A stretch of 64,000 bases of DNA, from assembly GCF_003990045.1 (NCBI RefSeq), contig NZ_RZGZ01000004.1:62001-126000 (forward strand), in the 5' to 3' direction. The notes under the pieces were generated by a model. It made no database searches. It had not been told where the DNA came from and saw only the letters and a program-made list of their open reading frames with translations. The translations under genes and the position numbers were made by a program. The first letter of the stretch is position 1, and every line of letters begins with the position of its first letter. The stretch comes from Labedella endophytica. Its GTDB lineage: Bacteria; Actinomycetota; Actinomycetes; Actinomycetales; Microbacteriaceae. This document shows positions 29,529 through 38,090 of the stretch, piece by piece.

Positions 29529-30185
29529 ATGGCCGACGTCATCATTGAGGACGAGCCGGCCGTCGCTGCGGATCTGGCGGGAGACCGGATCGACGTGCTG
29601 CGCGCATTCTCCGCGAACCTGGGCGCGCATGGTGAGGAACGAGGCCTCATCGGACCGCTCGAGCCGCCGAGGCTGTGGACGAGGCACATCCTGAACAGCG
29701 CCATCATGGCGCCGCTTCTCCGTCCCGGCCGTGTCGGTGACATCGGCACGGGCGCCGGTCTACCGGGACTGGTGCTCGCCATCATTCGTCCGGACGTCGA
29801 CTTCATCCTCATCGAGCCGATGGAGCGACGCGTGGCCTGGTTGTCCGAGCAGGCCGAGGAGTTGGCGCTGGGGAACGTGACCGTGCTTCGGTCGCGCGCG
29901 GAGGATGTAGTGCTCGACACTCCCCTGGATCAGGTGACGGCACGTGCCGTGAGTGCGCTGCGAACGCTGCTGCCTTTGACAGCCCCACTGCTGCGTGATG
30001 GCGGCGAGCTGGTTCTCATGAAGGGAATCTCCGCCGAGAAGGAGATCGCGGCGGCTGAGAAGCAGTTGAAGAAGTATCGCGTCACGGACGTCGCCGTCGA
30101 GATTCTCGGCGAGGGTGTCCTGGAAGACGTGACGCGAGTCGTGCGCGGTACCGTTCGCGCGGCCCGCCAGTCTTCGGGTAGCTGA
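29529..30185 (+). CDS. rsmG: 16S rRNA (guanine-527-N7)-methyltransferase RsmG
   Basis: RsmG (GidB) methylates G527 in the 530 loop of 16S rRNA; loss gives low-level streptomycin resistance in other bacteria. The 218-residue protein has LWTRHILNSAIMAPLL and the SAM motif VGDIGTGAGLPGLVLAIIRP near residues 65-84. VTARAVSALRTLLPLTAPLL follows in the catalytic half. It is flanked by parS sites, and normally lies just before parAB; here a roughly 1.6-kb gap intervenes. Confidence 0.96.
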   Translation: MADVIIEDEPAVAADLAGDRIDVLRAFSANLGAHGEERGLIGPLEPPRLWTRHILNSAIMAPLLRPGRVGDIGTGAGLPGLVLAIIRPDVDFILIEPMERRVAWLSEQAEELALGNVTVLRSRAEDVVLDTPLDQVTARAVSALRTLLPLTAPLLRDGGELVLMKGISAEKEIAAAEKQLKKYRVTDVAVEILGEGVLEDVTRVVRGTVRAARQSSGS

Positions 30186-30213
30186 ACACGAGGGCGATCT
30201 CGGTGTCTGTCGA

Positions 30214-30229
30214 TGTTTCACGTGAAACA
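30214..30229. other. parS: parS site 2 (perfect)
   Basis: Perfect TGTTTCACGTGAAACA, extended by CGA on the left and TCG on the right into a 22-bp palindrome, 28 bases after rsmG. Confidence 0.93.
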
Positions 30230-30666
30230 TCGCTGGGTTGAAAGACGTGTGGGGCACGACCGACGGGGTGGTCGACGCTCCTGCGCGCCGGCTCGACGAA
30301 TCGCAGTGGATGGTTGCCGGTGTGTCAACGACCAGCAGCTATGGCGACAGGGAGTCCGTCTGACTCGCCGTTGCGGGTGTGGGTGCAACCGTCTATGGAG
30401 AACGGGATGCGAGACCGATGCGCGTGGGGGTCGAACAGGCCCACAACGGATGCTGTGAGAGCGATTCTGCGGTGGGCAAGGTTCGTCCGTCGGCCGTTCA
30501 GATTGGCCGCAACCCCGCAGGATGCTTCTCAGCGAACGAGATCGGGGTCGAGCTCGCGCACGCGGGGCGGATCCGAGCCCTCTATCGCCATCATGTGCAT
30601 CCAACGTCGGTCGTCTTGCCGGAGCGATCGGTCGCCGCGCAGCCAGGGGAGAGCACCAGCGCGAGA

Positions 30667-30682
30667 TGTTTCACGTGAAACG
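30667..30682. other. parS: parS site 3
   Basis: TGTTTCACGTGAAACG matches the consensus at 15 of 16 positions. Confidence 0.88.
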
Positions 30683-31390
30683 CGGTACGTCACGCCTCAG
30701 AGTCGGTGCCGGCATGTGGTCCTAGTGTGGTGAGGGTGACGGCACATGTGATCGTCTTGTATGCGCAGGCTGCTGGAGTCCGGGATCGACCCACCCGGTG
30801 GTCGCGGGTCGTTCCTCATTGGTCGCCCCCCCGATGGTGTTGCGGTCCAATCACCATGTCGGGCGATCCTGACTCGTACTCGTCCGGGGCGAGCGAAGAG
30901 ATGCAGGTATCGAGGGTCAGCACCGACTCGGTGGACGGATTGGCGGCAGAGTGCGCACGCGATCCGCTCGTTACGAGAGTGCTGGGCAACGCAGCGCTGC
31001 GATGGATCGCCGTGCGGCATGCCGCGTCGGCGTGACGAGGGTCCATCCGACGTGGTTCGCGCTATCGATCCTCCGATTCGCCGTGTGAGGGTTGGAGCCA
31101 GGAGGTCCTGTTCTGGAGATGGCGCCTGATCTCCGCACCCGCGGATCCGACGAACGTGGTGCGTCGCCTACTTCGTCGCGTATCCCAGTCGGGAATCCGA
31201 CGGCAAGAGAGGAGAGTCGGGGGAGAGGGAGGAGTCCGGTCGGCAGCGATCTGCCGACGAGCACCCGCTGCCGGTGAGGATCCGTCGTCGAACGGGCGCG
31301 TCTGGGGCGTCGGTGGTGGATCATGCCCGAGGGGCTACATCGTCACTGCCCACCCTCGCCCCGTGTGACTATCCGCCCCCGGGCGGGCGA

Positions 31391-31406
31391 TGTTTCACGT
31401 GAAACG
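31391..31406. other. parS: parS site 4
   Basis: TGTTTCACGTGAAACG matches at 15 of 16 positions, 58 bases before the DnaA-box cluster. Confidence 0.88.
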
Positions 31407-31463
31407 GTCGCTCCGACATGGCGCGAGACCGGCACCGAAAGCGTCGACGTCCGACCACCTGTC

Positions 31464-31602
31464 GGTGGATAACTCAAGATATCCACAATTCCATTAACAC
31501 TGTGGAGGACGGCCATAATCCGCGTGTTTGCAGGGATGTGTAGCCGATCTAGCGATCGTCGCGGCGGAGTTGTCCACCGTTATCCACAGGTTCTGTGGAT
31601 AA
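31464..31602. other. DnaA-box cluster upstream of parA
   Basis: Five boxes lie in 139 bases: GGTGGATAA (31464-31472), ATATCCACA (31479-31487), TTGTCCACC (31570-31578), perfect TTATCCACA (31580-31588) and perfect TGTGGATAA (31594-31602). The last two face each other 5 bases apart. Between the two groups is an AT-richer stretch with ATTCCATTAACAC. The density exceeds that in the dnaA-dnaN gap. Confidence 0.75.
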
Positions 31603-31625
31603 CCCCCCGCCCGTGAAACTCGACT

Positions 31626-31653
31626 TTGACCGAGGACGGGCAACGCCTAGACT
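31626..31653 (+). promoter_or_regulatory. Predicted parAB promoter
   Basis: TTGACC (31626-31631) and TAGACT (31648-31653) with a 16-base spacer. It lies just after the DnaA boxes and about 170 bases before the parA start, so DnaA or ParB bound nearby could affect it. Confidence 0.5.
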
Positions 31654-31789
31654 GACAATCTCACCCGCAATGCGGCCACGATCATCATGGGCATCTTCGA
31701 CATGACGGCGCGTGCGCTTCACGCCAGTCCGACCTTCCGAAGTCGGTGGCAACGTGATTGTGAGTCGAGAGCGGGAACGGCCAGCTCGA

Positions 31790-31805
31790 TGTTTCACGTG
31801 AAACA
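31790..31805. other. parS: parS site 5 (perfect), at the parA ribosome-binding region
   Basis: Perfect TGTTTCACGTGAAACA, extended to 22 bp by CGA and TCG as at site 2. It ends 21 bases before the parA ATG, so ParB bound here may repress parAB. Confidence 0.93.
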
Positions 31806-31826
31806 TCGGCTAGAAGAGGGAGTGAC

Positions 31827-32741
31827 ATGGAGACGGACCGGTTCGACGTCTCGACCCCCCTCGCACGGGAGATCGCCAACCTCACCTCTCGCCGTCGGGC
31901 GCTCCAAACGATGAATTCTCCACTTCCTGATCGCACACGTATCTTCACCGTCTCGAACCAAAAGGGTGGCGTGGGAAAGACCACGACCACCGTGAATATG
32001 GCGGCCGCGTTCGCGAAGGCAGGGGCTCGCGTCCTGGTCATCGACCTCGATCCTCAGGGGAACGCGTCGACGGCTCTCGGTGTGGAGCACACCGCTGATA
32101 TTCCGAGCGTCTACGACGTTCTCATCGACGATTTCCCGCTCGCGGATGTCGTGCAGAGCAGTCCTGAACACGAATCGCTCTTCTGCGCGCCGTCGACGAT
32201 CCATCTCGCCGGCGCCGAGATCGAATTGGTGTCGCAGGTCGCGCGGGAGCACCGGCTCCGCACCGCTCTGGACGACTTCCTCTCCTCCTCCGAGGAGACC
32301 TGGCACTACGTCCTCATCGACTGCCCACCGTCGCTCGGACTGCTCACCATCAACGCCTTCGTCGCTGCGCGCGAGGTGTTCATTCCGATCCAATGCGAGT
32401 ACTACGCTCTCGAAGGCTTGAGCCAGCTCCTCGGCAGCATCGAGCTCATCCAGAAGCATCTGAACCCCACGTTGGCCCTCACCACGATCCTCCTGACGAT
32501 GTTCGACGGCCGTACGAACCTCGCCAATCAGGTGGCCGATGACGTGCGCTCCCACTTCACGGACCGGGTTCTGACGACGGTGATCCCCCGGTCGGTCCGT
32601 ATATCCGAGGCACCGAGCTTCGGTCAGACGGTCATCAGCTACGACCCCACCGGTGTCGGCGCCATCTCCTACCTGGAGGCCGCGGCGGAGATCGCGCGGC
32701 GCGCTGCGACGAACGAGCACGACAAGGAAGCACAGGCGTAA
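31827..32741 (+). CDS. parA: Chromosome partitioning ATPase ParA (Soj)
   Basis: ParA is the Walker-type ATPase that, with ParB bound to parS, moves newly copied origins apart. The 304-residue protein has the deviant Walker A KGGVGKTTTTVN near residues 46-57. Walker A-prime VLVIDLDPQGNAST follows, with Walker B VLIDCPPSLG near 157-166. The N-terminal ~40 residues (METDRFDVSTPLAREIANLT) are an extension seen in actinobacterial ParA. The ribosome-binding site AGAAGAGGGAG lies just after a parS site. The stop overlaps the parB start (TAATG). Confidence 0.97.
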   Translation: METDRFDVSTPLAREIANLTSRRRALQTMNSPLPDRTRIFTVSNQKGGVGKTTTTVNMAAAFAKAGARVLVIDLDPQGNASTALGVEHTADIPSVYDVLIDDFPLADVVQSSPEHESLFCAPSTIHLAGAEIELVSQVAREHRLRTALDDFLSSSEETWHYVLIDCPPSLGLLTINAFVAAREVFIPIQCEYYALEGLSQLLGSIELIQKHLNPTLALTTILLTMFDGRTNLANQVADDVRSHFTDRVLTTVIPRSVRISEAPSFGQTVISYDPTGVGAISYLEAAAEIARRAATNEHDKEAQA

Positions 32742-33751
32742 TGGCAACGAAGCGGACAGGCCTCGGCCGGGGCATCGGCGCCCTCATTCCCACCCAGACG
32801 GACCAGGCCGAGCGACCCGTGGATGTCTTCTTCCCCGGCGCATCCGCAGCGAAGCGCGGTGCGGAGGCAGCTCAGGCGGCCGCAGACGCCTCGGCCCCCT
32901 CTACGGATGCGGCGCCCGAGGCCGACGGCGATGATCTCGTGGCCGTTCCCGGAGCGCGCCTCGCGTCGCTCGACCCGCACAGCATCGTGCCGAACGCGGC
33001 TCAGCCGCGAACCGTCTTCGACGAGGACGCCCTCGCCGAGCTGGTCCACTCGATCCGCGAGTTCGGAGTACTGCAGCCCATCGTCGTGCGTGCGATCGCC
33101 GACTCGGACACCTACGAACTCATCATGGGGGAGCGACGACTTCGCGCGTCGAAGGAAGCCGGGCTCACAACGATTCCGGCGATCGTCCGCGAAACGGCCG
33201 ATGAGGACATGCTGCGCGACGCGCTCCTCGAGAACCTCCACCGCGCGCAGTTGAATCCTCTCGAGGAGGCGTCGGCGTACCAGCAGCTGCTCGCGGACTT
33301 CGGGATCACGCAAGAGGAGCTCGCCACGCGCATCGGCCGATCCCGGCCGCAGATCTCAAACACCCTGCGTCTGCTGAAGCTGCCGGGAGCGGTGCAGTTG
33401 CGCGTCGCGGCCGGTGTTCTGTCGGCCGGCCACGCTCGAGCGATCCTGTCGACCGGTGACCCCGAGTCGATGAAGCGCCTCGCCGACAAGATCGTCAACG
33501 AGGACCTCTCCGTGCGTGCCGCCGAGGCGGCCGCAGCGCAACTGTCCGCCCCGGCGAAGCGTGCCACGCCATTGCCCGGTGGTCGACGCGGACACCTCGA
33601 CGAGGTCGGGGAGCACCTGGGAGACCGGCTCAACACCCGCGTGAAGATCATCCTCGGCGCGAAGAAGGGCCAGATCAGCATCGAGTTCGCAACGATCGCC
33701 GACCTGAACCGCATCCTGGGCGAACTCGGTGAGCCCGGTTACGGTGGCTGA
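32741..33751 (+). CDS. parB: Chromosome partitioning CTPase/DNA-binding protein ParB
   Basis: ParB binds parS, spreads as a CTP-dependent clamp and links origins to ParA and condensin. The 336-residue protein begins KRTGLGRGIGALIP (ParA-stimulating N terminus). It has a low-complexity Ala-rich stretch at about 30-65 and the CTP-binding motif GERRLRAS near residue 128. The helix-turn-helix includes TQEELATRIGRSRPQISNTL, and a C-terminal dimerisation domain ends the protein. It overlaps parA by one base, and its five candidate targets lie within 4 kb upstream. Confidence 0.97.
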   Translation: MATKRTGLGRGIGALIPTQTDQAERPVDVFFPGASAAKRGAEAAQAAADASAPSTDAAPEADGDDLVAVPGARLASLDPHSIVPNAAQPRTVFDEDALAELVHSIREFGVLQPIVVRAIADSDTYELIMGERRLRASKEAGLTTIPAIVRETADEDMLRDALLENLHRAQLNPLEEASAYQQLLADFGITQEELATRIGRSRPQISNTLRLLKLPGAVQLRVAAGVLSAGHARAILSTGDPESMKRLADKIVNEDLSVRAAEAAAAQLSAPAKRATPLPGGRRGHLDEVGEHLGDRLNTRVKIILGAKKGQISIEFATIADLNRILGELGEPGYGG

Positions 33752-33795
33752 TCAGCCCGGCTGAGCACCTCTGATCCCTCGATCGAGGGAGACCA

Positions 33796-33865
33796 CCGAG
33801 GCTCAGCGACGCCCCCCGCGAGCCCCGAGGGAGCCGGTTCGCGGGTGGGAGGCGTCGCCCCTCGG
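33796..33865. terminator. Large stem-loop after parB
   Basis: GCGACGCC (33806-33813) pairs with GGCGTCGC (33851-33858). CCGCGAGCC pairs imperfectly with GGTTCGCGG inside, and CCGAG/CTCGG pairs outside. It is a probable terminator for parAB, 45 bases after the stop. Confidence 0.6.
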
Positions 33866-33886
33866 GAGCGCCACAGGACCGGTCGC

Positions 33887-33988
33887 GGTCCGGAGGCGGT
33901 CGGCGTGCTTCGACAGGCTCAGCGGGCGTGCGGGTTCGGTCCGGAGGCGGTCGGCGCGCTTCGACAGGCACAGCGAGTACGTGGGTAC
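33887..33988. repeat. Two-copy 51-bp direct repeat containing the GCTTCGACAGGCTCAGC word
   Basis: GGTCCGGAGGCGGTCGGCG begins at 33887 and again at 33938. Each copy continues into GCTTCGACAGGC(T/A)CAGCG (33907-33924 and 33958-33975). The same word occurs near 5808. Confidence 0.65.
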
Positions 33989-34146
33989 GAGCCGCATGTG
34001 TCGTCGCGCGGTGGCGGGCTCCCGCATCGGGGTTGAGCGCAGTCACTGCGCGTCGCGGTCGGGTAGACCTGTTCTCCAGACGACCCCACCGCGCGTTCAG
34101 CCGAGCTGCGACCCGGGTCGACGAGATCTGAGACCGCTCGCGTTCG

Positions 34147-35103
34147 TCAGCTCGGATCGATGGCGGTGGCAGCGAGCTGCGCGTAGAGGTCGGAGAGCTC
34201 GAGCCCGGCGGCCTCGATCGCGAGCGGCGCGAGGGACGTCTCCGTGAGGCCGGGAAGCATGTTGGCCTCGAGGAACCAGGCGACACCCTCCGCGTCGACG
34301 ATGAGGTCGATGCGCGAGATGTGCCGGAGTCCGAGCAGCTCGTGCACGGCCACGGCCGTGCGCCCGGCCGCTTCCGCGATCTCGTCCGAGACCCGAGCGG
34401 GGGCGTAGAACGTCGTCTCGCCGGCGTTGTAGCGGGCCTCGAAGCTGTAGACGCCCGACAGGGGCTGGATCTCGACGGCCGGCAGCGCCCGGGGTCCGTC
34501 TCCCGTGTCGACGACCGTGACCGCGAGCTCGGTACCCTCGACCTTGCGCTCGATGAGGGCGACGTCGGAATAGGTGTAGGCGTCGACCATGGCACGCGGG
34601 AGCTGCGAGGCGTCGTCGATGATCGAGACGCCCTGCGCGGAACCTCCCTGCGAGGGCTTCACGACGGCGGGCATGCCGATCGTCCGCGCGACCTCGCCGA
34701 GCACCGCACCGGCACCGAGTTCCGTGAAGGTCTCACGCGGAAGGGCGAGCCATTCCGGCGTCGCGATACCTTCACGCGCCACGAGCGCCTTCGCGGTGGG
34801 CTTCGACCACGCGAGGATCGCCGCCTCGGGGTGCGAACCGACGTAGGCGATACCCCGCCCTCGCAGGAGGGCCTGGAGGGCACCGTCTTCGCCGCTGGCT
34901 CCGTGCAGCGCCGGCCACACGACGTCCGGAGCCGTCTCCACGATCCAGTCGAGGATGCCGGCGCCGGGATCACGAAGAACGGCCGTGTGCCCCGCCTCGG
35001 TCAGTTCGTCCGCGACACGACGCCCCGAGCGCAACGACACGTCGCGTTCGTGGGAGATTCCGCCCGCGAGGACGGCGATGGTGAGCTTCCGACTGTCGGT
35101 CAT
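34147..35103 (-). CDS. ddl: D-alanine--D-alanine ligase family protein
   Basis: The ATP-grasp enzyme joins two D-alanines for the peptidoglycan stem. The 318-residue protein has AVLAGGISHERDVSLRSGRR at the N terminus and VVWPALHGASGEDGALQALL. The ATP-grasp core carries KPSQGGSAQGVSI, and EANMLPGLTETSLAPLA is the C-terminal signature. It is somewhat shorter than classical Ddl (about 350-370). Located between parB and an aminotransferase; if another ddl exists elsewhere this may be a paralogue, which cannot be judged here. Confidence 0.88.
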   Translation of the reverse strand: MTDSRKLTIAVLAGGISHERDVSLRSGRRVADELTEAGHTAVLRDPGAGILDWIVETAPDVVWPALHGASGEDGALQALLRGRGIAYVGSHPEAAILAWSKPTAKALVAREGIATPEWLALPRETFTELGAGAVLGEVARTIGMPAVVKPSQGGSAQGVSIIDDASQLPRAMVDAYTYSDVALIERKVEGTELAVTVVDTGDGPRALPAVEIQPLSGVYSFEARYNAGETTFYAPARVSDEIAEAAGRTAVAVHELLGLRHISRIDLIVDAEGVAWFLEANMLPGLTETSLAPLAIEAAGLELSDLYAQLAATAIDPS

Positions 35104-35134
35104 GTACGTGATCTCTCTCGGTCGGCGGGGCTGG

Positions 35135-36457
35135 TCAGGAGATGTTCGGGGGCGGTGAGGACACGTGGATCTCGCGCGAGGCGATCTGCAGCGGCCCGGT
35201 CCCGGCGAAGGTGTCGAGAAGGTCGAGCTCGCCGTTGATGACGGTGGCGAGGCGACGGATCCCCACGCGGATACTCTCGGGCGTGGGATAGCAGAACGAC
35301 AACCGCATCGCGTGGCGCCCTCGGCCGTCCGCGAAGAACGCGGTGCCCGGCGTGTAGGCGACGAGCTCCTTCACGGCCCGCGGCAGCATCTGCTTCGAAT
35401 CGAGCCGGTCCGGCAAGGTCAGCCATACGTAGAAGCCGCCGTTGGGGTCCGTCCACGACAGATCCGGCAGGTACTCCTCGAGGGCCGCGACCATGGCCTC
35501 CTTGCGCTGCTTGTAGACGCCGCGGAACGTGTCGATCTGCGCCTTCCAGTCCGTGGACCGGAGGTACTCCGACACTGTCAGCTGGCTGAACGCGCTCGGG
35601 GAGAGGATCGCGGACTCCGCGGCGAGGATGAGCTTCTCGCGGATCGCGTGCGGTGCGAGCGCCCAACCCACGCGGAACCCGGGCGCGAGCGTCTTCGAGA
35701 ACGATCCGAGGTAGATCACGCCGTCCTCGTCGATCGAACGCAGAGCGTCGGGAGCCTTCTCCTCGAAGTGCAGCAGACCGTACGGGTTGTCCTCGAGCAC
35801 GAGGATCTCGTTCCGCCGGCAGATCTCGAGGATCTCGGGGCGGCGCGCGGCGGACATGGTGACACCGGCCGGATTGTGGAAGTTGGGGATCGTGTAGAGG
35901 AACTTGATCCGTCGACCCTGGCCGCGCAGGTGGGCGATCGTCTCGCGCAGCGCGTCGGGGTTGAGTCCGTCGTCGTCCATCGCGACGTGCACGACGTTCG
36001 CCTGGTAGGAGCGGAAGACGCCGATCGCGCCGACGTAGCTGGGCGCCTCGGCGAGGATCACGTCGCCCGGATCGATGAAGAGCTTCGTGACGAGATCGAG
36101 GGCCTGCTGCGACCCGGTCGTCGTCACGACGTTGTCGACGGTGCCCCGGATTCCCTCGAGCGCCATGACCTCGAGGATCTGCTCGCGGAGGGCCGGCTGG
36201 CCGGCGCCCGAGCCGTACTGGAGGGCCATTCCGCCCTGCTCGCGCATGACCTTCTCGAGCGATCCCGTGATGAGTTCGGCCGGGAGAGCGGACACGAACG
36301 GCATACCGCCCGCGAGGGAGACCACCTCGGGCCGGCTCGCGACGGCGAAGAGGGCGCGGACCTCGCTGGCCGACAGGCCGGAGGTGCGTTCGGCGTAGTT
36401 CGCATACCAGGGGTCGAGATTGTTGCCCGGTGAGCGGGAGATGCTCTGGTCTGACAC
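35135..36457 (-). CDS. PLP-dependent aminotransferase, class I/II (LysN/MocR-like)
   Basis: The 440-residue fold-type I aminotransferase has VVSLAGGMPFVSALPAE at the start of the domain. TTTGSQQALDLVTKLFIDPGD, YTIPNFHNPAG, LEDNPYGLL and the PLP lysine in GSFSKTLAPGFRVGW follow. The absence of an N-terminal GntR domain separates it from MocR regulators. Closest described functions are 2-aminoadipate or aromatic aminotransferases; its substrate is not predictable. It is followed by ddl after 31 bases on the same strand. Confidence 0.88.
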   Translation of the reverse strand: MSDQSISRSPGNNLDPWYANYAERTSGLSASEVRALFAVASRPEVVSLAGGMPFVSALPAELITGSLEKVMREQGGMALQYGSGAGQPALREQILEVMALEGIRGTVDNVVTTTGSQQALDLVTKLFIDPGDVILAEAPSYVGAIGVFRSYQANVVHVAMDDDGLNPDALRETIAHLRGQGRRIKFLYTIPNFHNPAGVTMSAARRPEILEICRRNEILVLEDNPYGLLHFEEKAPDALRSIDEDGVIYLGSFSKTLAPGFRVGWALAPHAIREKLILAAESAILSPSAFSQLTVSEYLRSTDWKAQIDTFRGVYKQRKEAMVAALEEYLPDLSWTDPNGGFYVWLTLPDRLDSKQMLPRAVKELVAYTPGTAFFADGRGRHAMRLSFCYPTPESIRVGIRRLATVINGELDLLDTFAGTGPLQIASREIHVSSPPPNIS

Positions 36458-36531
36458 GTTGCGTTTCCGTTCTCGTCTGTACGAATGCTATCGGGGGAGT
36501 CCGAGAGGGGTCGAAACGCCGGGTACGCGAA

Positions 36532-36560
36532 AGGCCCGCCCGGCGTAACCGGACGGGCCT
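36532..36560 (-). terminator. Terminator after trxA
   Basis: AGGCCCGCCCGG pairs with CCGGACGGGCCT (one G-T wobble) around CGTAA, 14 bases after the trxA stop. It lies upstream of the aminotransferase gene start. Confidence 0.7.
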
Positions 36561-36573
36561 CTCGAGGTGTCGG

Positions 36574-36897
36574 TTACGCCAGGACGGCGGCCAGGTCGGC
36601 CTCGAGGGCGGCCTTCGGCTTCGCGCCGATGACCGTCTGGATGACCTCACCGTTCTGGAACACCTTCATCGCGGGGATGGAGACGATCTGGTACTCCATC
36701 GCGAGCTGCGGGTTCTCGTCGACGTTCACCTTGACGATGTCGAGCTTGTCGGCGTTCTCCGCGGCGATCTGGTCGAGGATCGGGGAGACCATGCGGCACG
36801 GGCCGCACCATTCCGCCCAGAAGTCGACGAGGACGGGCTTGTCGCTCTTCAGGACCTCTGCCTCGAATGAGGCCTGGTCCACTGCACGTGCTGACAT
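36574..36897 (-). CDS. trxA: Thioredoxin
   Basis: The 107-residue cytoplasmic thioredoxin reduces protein disulfides. The active site WCGPC lies at residues 30-34 in VDFWAEWCGPCRMVSP, and the cis-Pro loop is SIPAM near 73-77. It follows trxB by 51 bases on the same strand, forming a thioredoxin system unit, and ends at a strong hairpin. Confidence 0.97.
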   Translation of the reverse strand: MSARAVDQASFEAEVLKSDKPVLVDFWAEWCGPCRMVSPILDQIAAENADKLDIVKVNVDENPQLAMEYQIVSIPAMKVFQNGEVIQTVIGAKPKAALEADLAAVLA

Positions 36898-36948
36898 GTG
36901 TACTCCTTATTGATGCTCGGGAAGCGGAAGGGTGGATCGGGTGGGCTG

Positions 36949-37935
36949 CTAGGCGGAGGCGATGAGGGCGTCGGCTTCCGCTGTTTCGCCCTCCTCGTCG
37001 AGCTTCGCCGCGTCGTCGAGGGCCGACAGGTAGTGCTCGGCGTCGAGCGCCGCGACCGTTCCCGAACCGGCGGCCGTGATGGCCTGGCGGTAGTGGGGGT
37101 CGATGACGTCGCCCGCGGCGAACACGCCCGGCAGGTTGGTGCGCGACGAGCGGCCGTCCACCGCGATCGTGCCCTCGTCCGTGAGATCGAGCTGACCGTG
37201 GATGAGGTGGGTGCGCGGGTCGTTCCCGATGGCCACGAAGAGGCCGCCGATCGCGAGCTGACGCTCGGTACCGTCGACCGTGTCGCGGAGGACGACGCCT
37301 TCGACGGCGTTGTCCCCGACGATGCCGGCGACCTCGGAGTTCCAGACGAACTCGATCTTCTCGTTCGTGAACGCGCGGTCCTGCATGATCTTCGACGCCT
37401 TGAGCGAGTCACGGCGGTGGATCACGTAGACCTTGGACGCGAAGCGCGTGAGGAAGGTGGCCTCCTCCATGGCGGAGTCGCCGCCGCCCACGACCGCGAT
37501 CTCCTTGCCCTTGAAGAAGAAGCCGTCGCACGTGGCGCACCAGGAGACGCCGCGACCGGAGAGCCGGTCCTCGTCGCCTATACCGAGCTTGCGGTAGGCC
37601 GAACCCGTGGCGAAGATGACCGTGCGGCCCTCGAAGTCGCCGGAATAACCGGTCTTGATGGTTTTGGTCTCACCGCGCAGGTCGAGCTCGGTGACGTCAT
37701 CGAGGATGACCTCCGTGCCGAACTTCTCGGCCTGCTCCTGGAACTTGGCCATGAGCTCCGGGCCCATGACGGCGTCGGGGAAGCCGGGGAAGTTCTCGAT
37801 CTCGGTGGTGTTCATGAGATCGCCGCCCGCCTCGACCGAGCTCGCGAGCAGGACAGGCTCGAGCCCGGCGCGTGCCGCGTAGATGGCCGCGGTGTAACCC
37901 GCTGGGCCGGAACCGATGATGATGACGTTGCGCAC
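36949..37935 (-). CDS. trxB: Thioredoxin-disulfide reductase
   Basis: The NADPH-flavoenzyme reduces TrxA. The 328-residue protein begins NVIIIGSGPAGYTAAIYAAR (FAD-binding), has the redox-active pair in WCATCDGFFFKG, the NADPH motif VVGGGDSAMEEATFL, and the C-terminal FAD segment GVFAAGDVIDPHYRQAITAAG. A roughly 20-residue acidic C-terminal extension (KLDEEGETAEADALIASA) goes beyond the minimal enzyme. It heads the trxB-trxA pair. Confidence 0.97.
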   Translation of the reverse strand: MRNVIIIGSGPAGYTAAIYAARAGLEPVLLASSVEAGGDLMNTTEIENFPGFPDAVMGPELMAKFQEQAEKFGTEVILDDVTELDLRGETKTIKTGYSGDFEGRTVIFATGSAYRKLGIGDEDRLSGRGVSWCATCDGFFFKGKEIAVVGGGDSAMEEATFLTRFASKVYVIHRRDSLKASKIMQDRAFTNEKIEFVWNSEVAGIVGDNAVEGVVLRDTVDGTERQLAIGGLFVAIGNDPRTHLIHGQLDLTDEGTIAVDGRSSRTNLPGVFAAGDVIDPHYRQAITAAGSGTVAALDAEHYLSALDDAAKLDEEGETAEADALIASA

Positions 37936-38090
37936 TCGAAACTCCTCGTTTGACGTGTCGCCTGGTGGAACCCATTGTAGGTCCGGGCTATTCCCGCCGT
38001 CTGGGTGTCTCGGACGGTGTTGAGGCCGGTGCGTTCAGGGGCTATCGGCCCTGGCCGGCCGGCGTGTTCGTGAGGCCCGTGGGTCCGAGC

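Larger units (their letters stand above)
30233..31463. other. Gene-free region between rsmG and parA
   Basis: These 1.2 kb hold two more parS sites but no frame I can support: the open frames lack family resemblance, consistent third-base GC bias and ribosome-binding sites. A purine-rich run (31202-31236) precedes a perfect 8-bp hairpin (GTCGGCAG-CGAT-CTGCCGAC, 31239-31258). An unrecognised structured RNA cannot be excluded. Confidence 0.6.
33752..34146. other. Gene-free region between parB and ddl
   Basis: The 395-base convergent gap holds a large stem-loop, a 51-bp direct repeat and two interspersed-repeat words, described separately. No gene or promoter is seen. Confidence 0.65.

Noticed and set aside
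30314-31035. Open frames of 76-139 codons in the rsmG-parA gap
   Set aside because: No family resemblance, no ribosome-binding sites, Arg/Ser-rich shadow composition, and they overlap in several frames; the gap is better explained by parS and DnaA sites.
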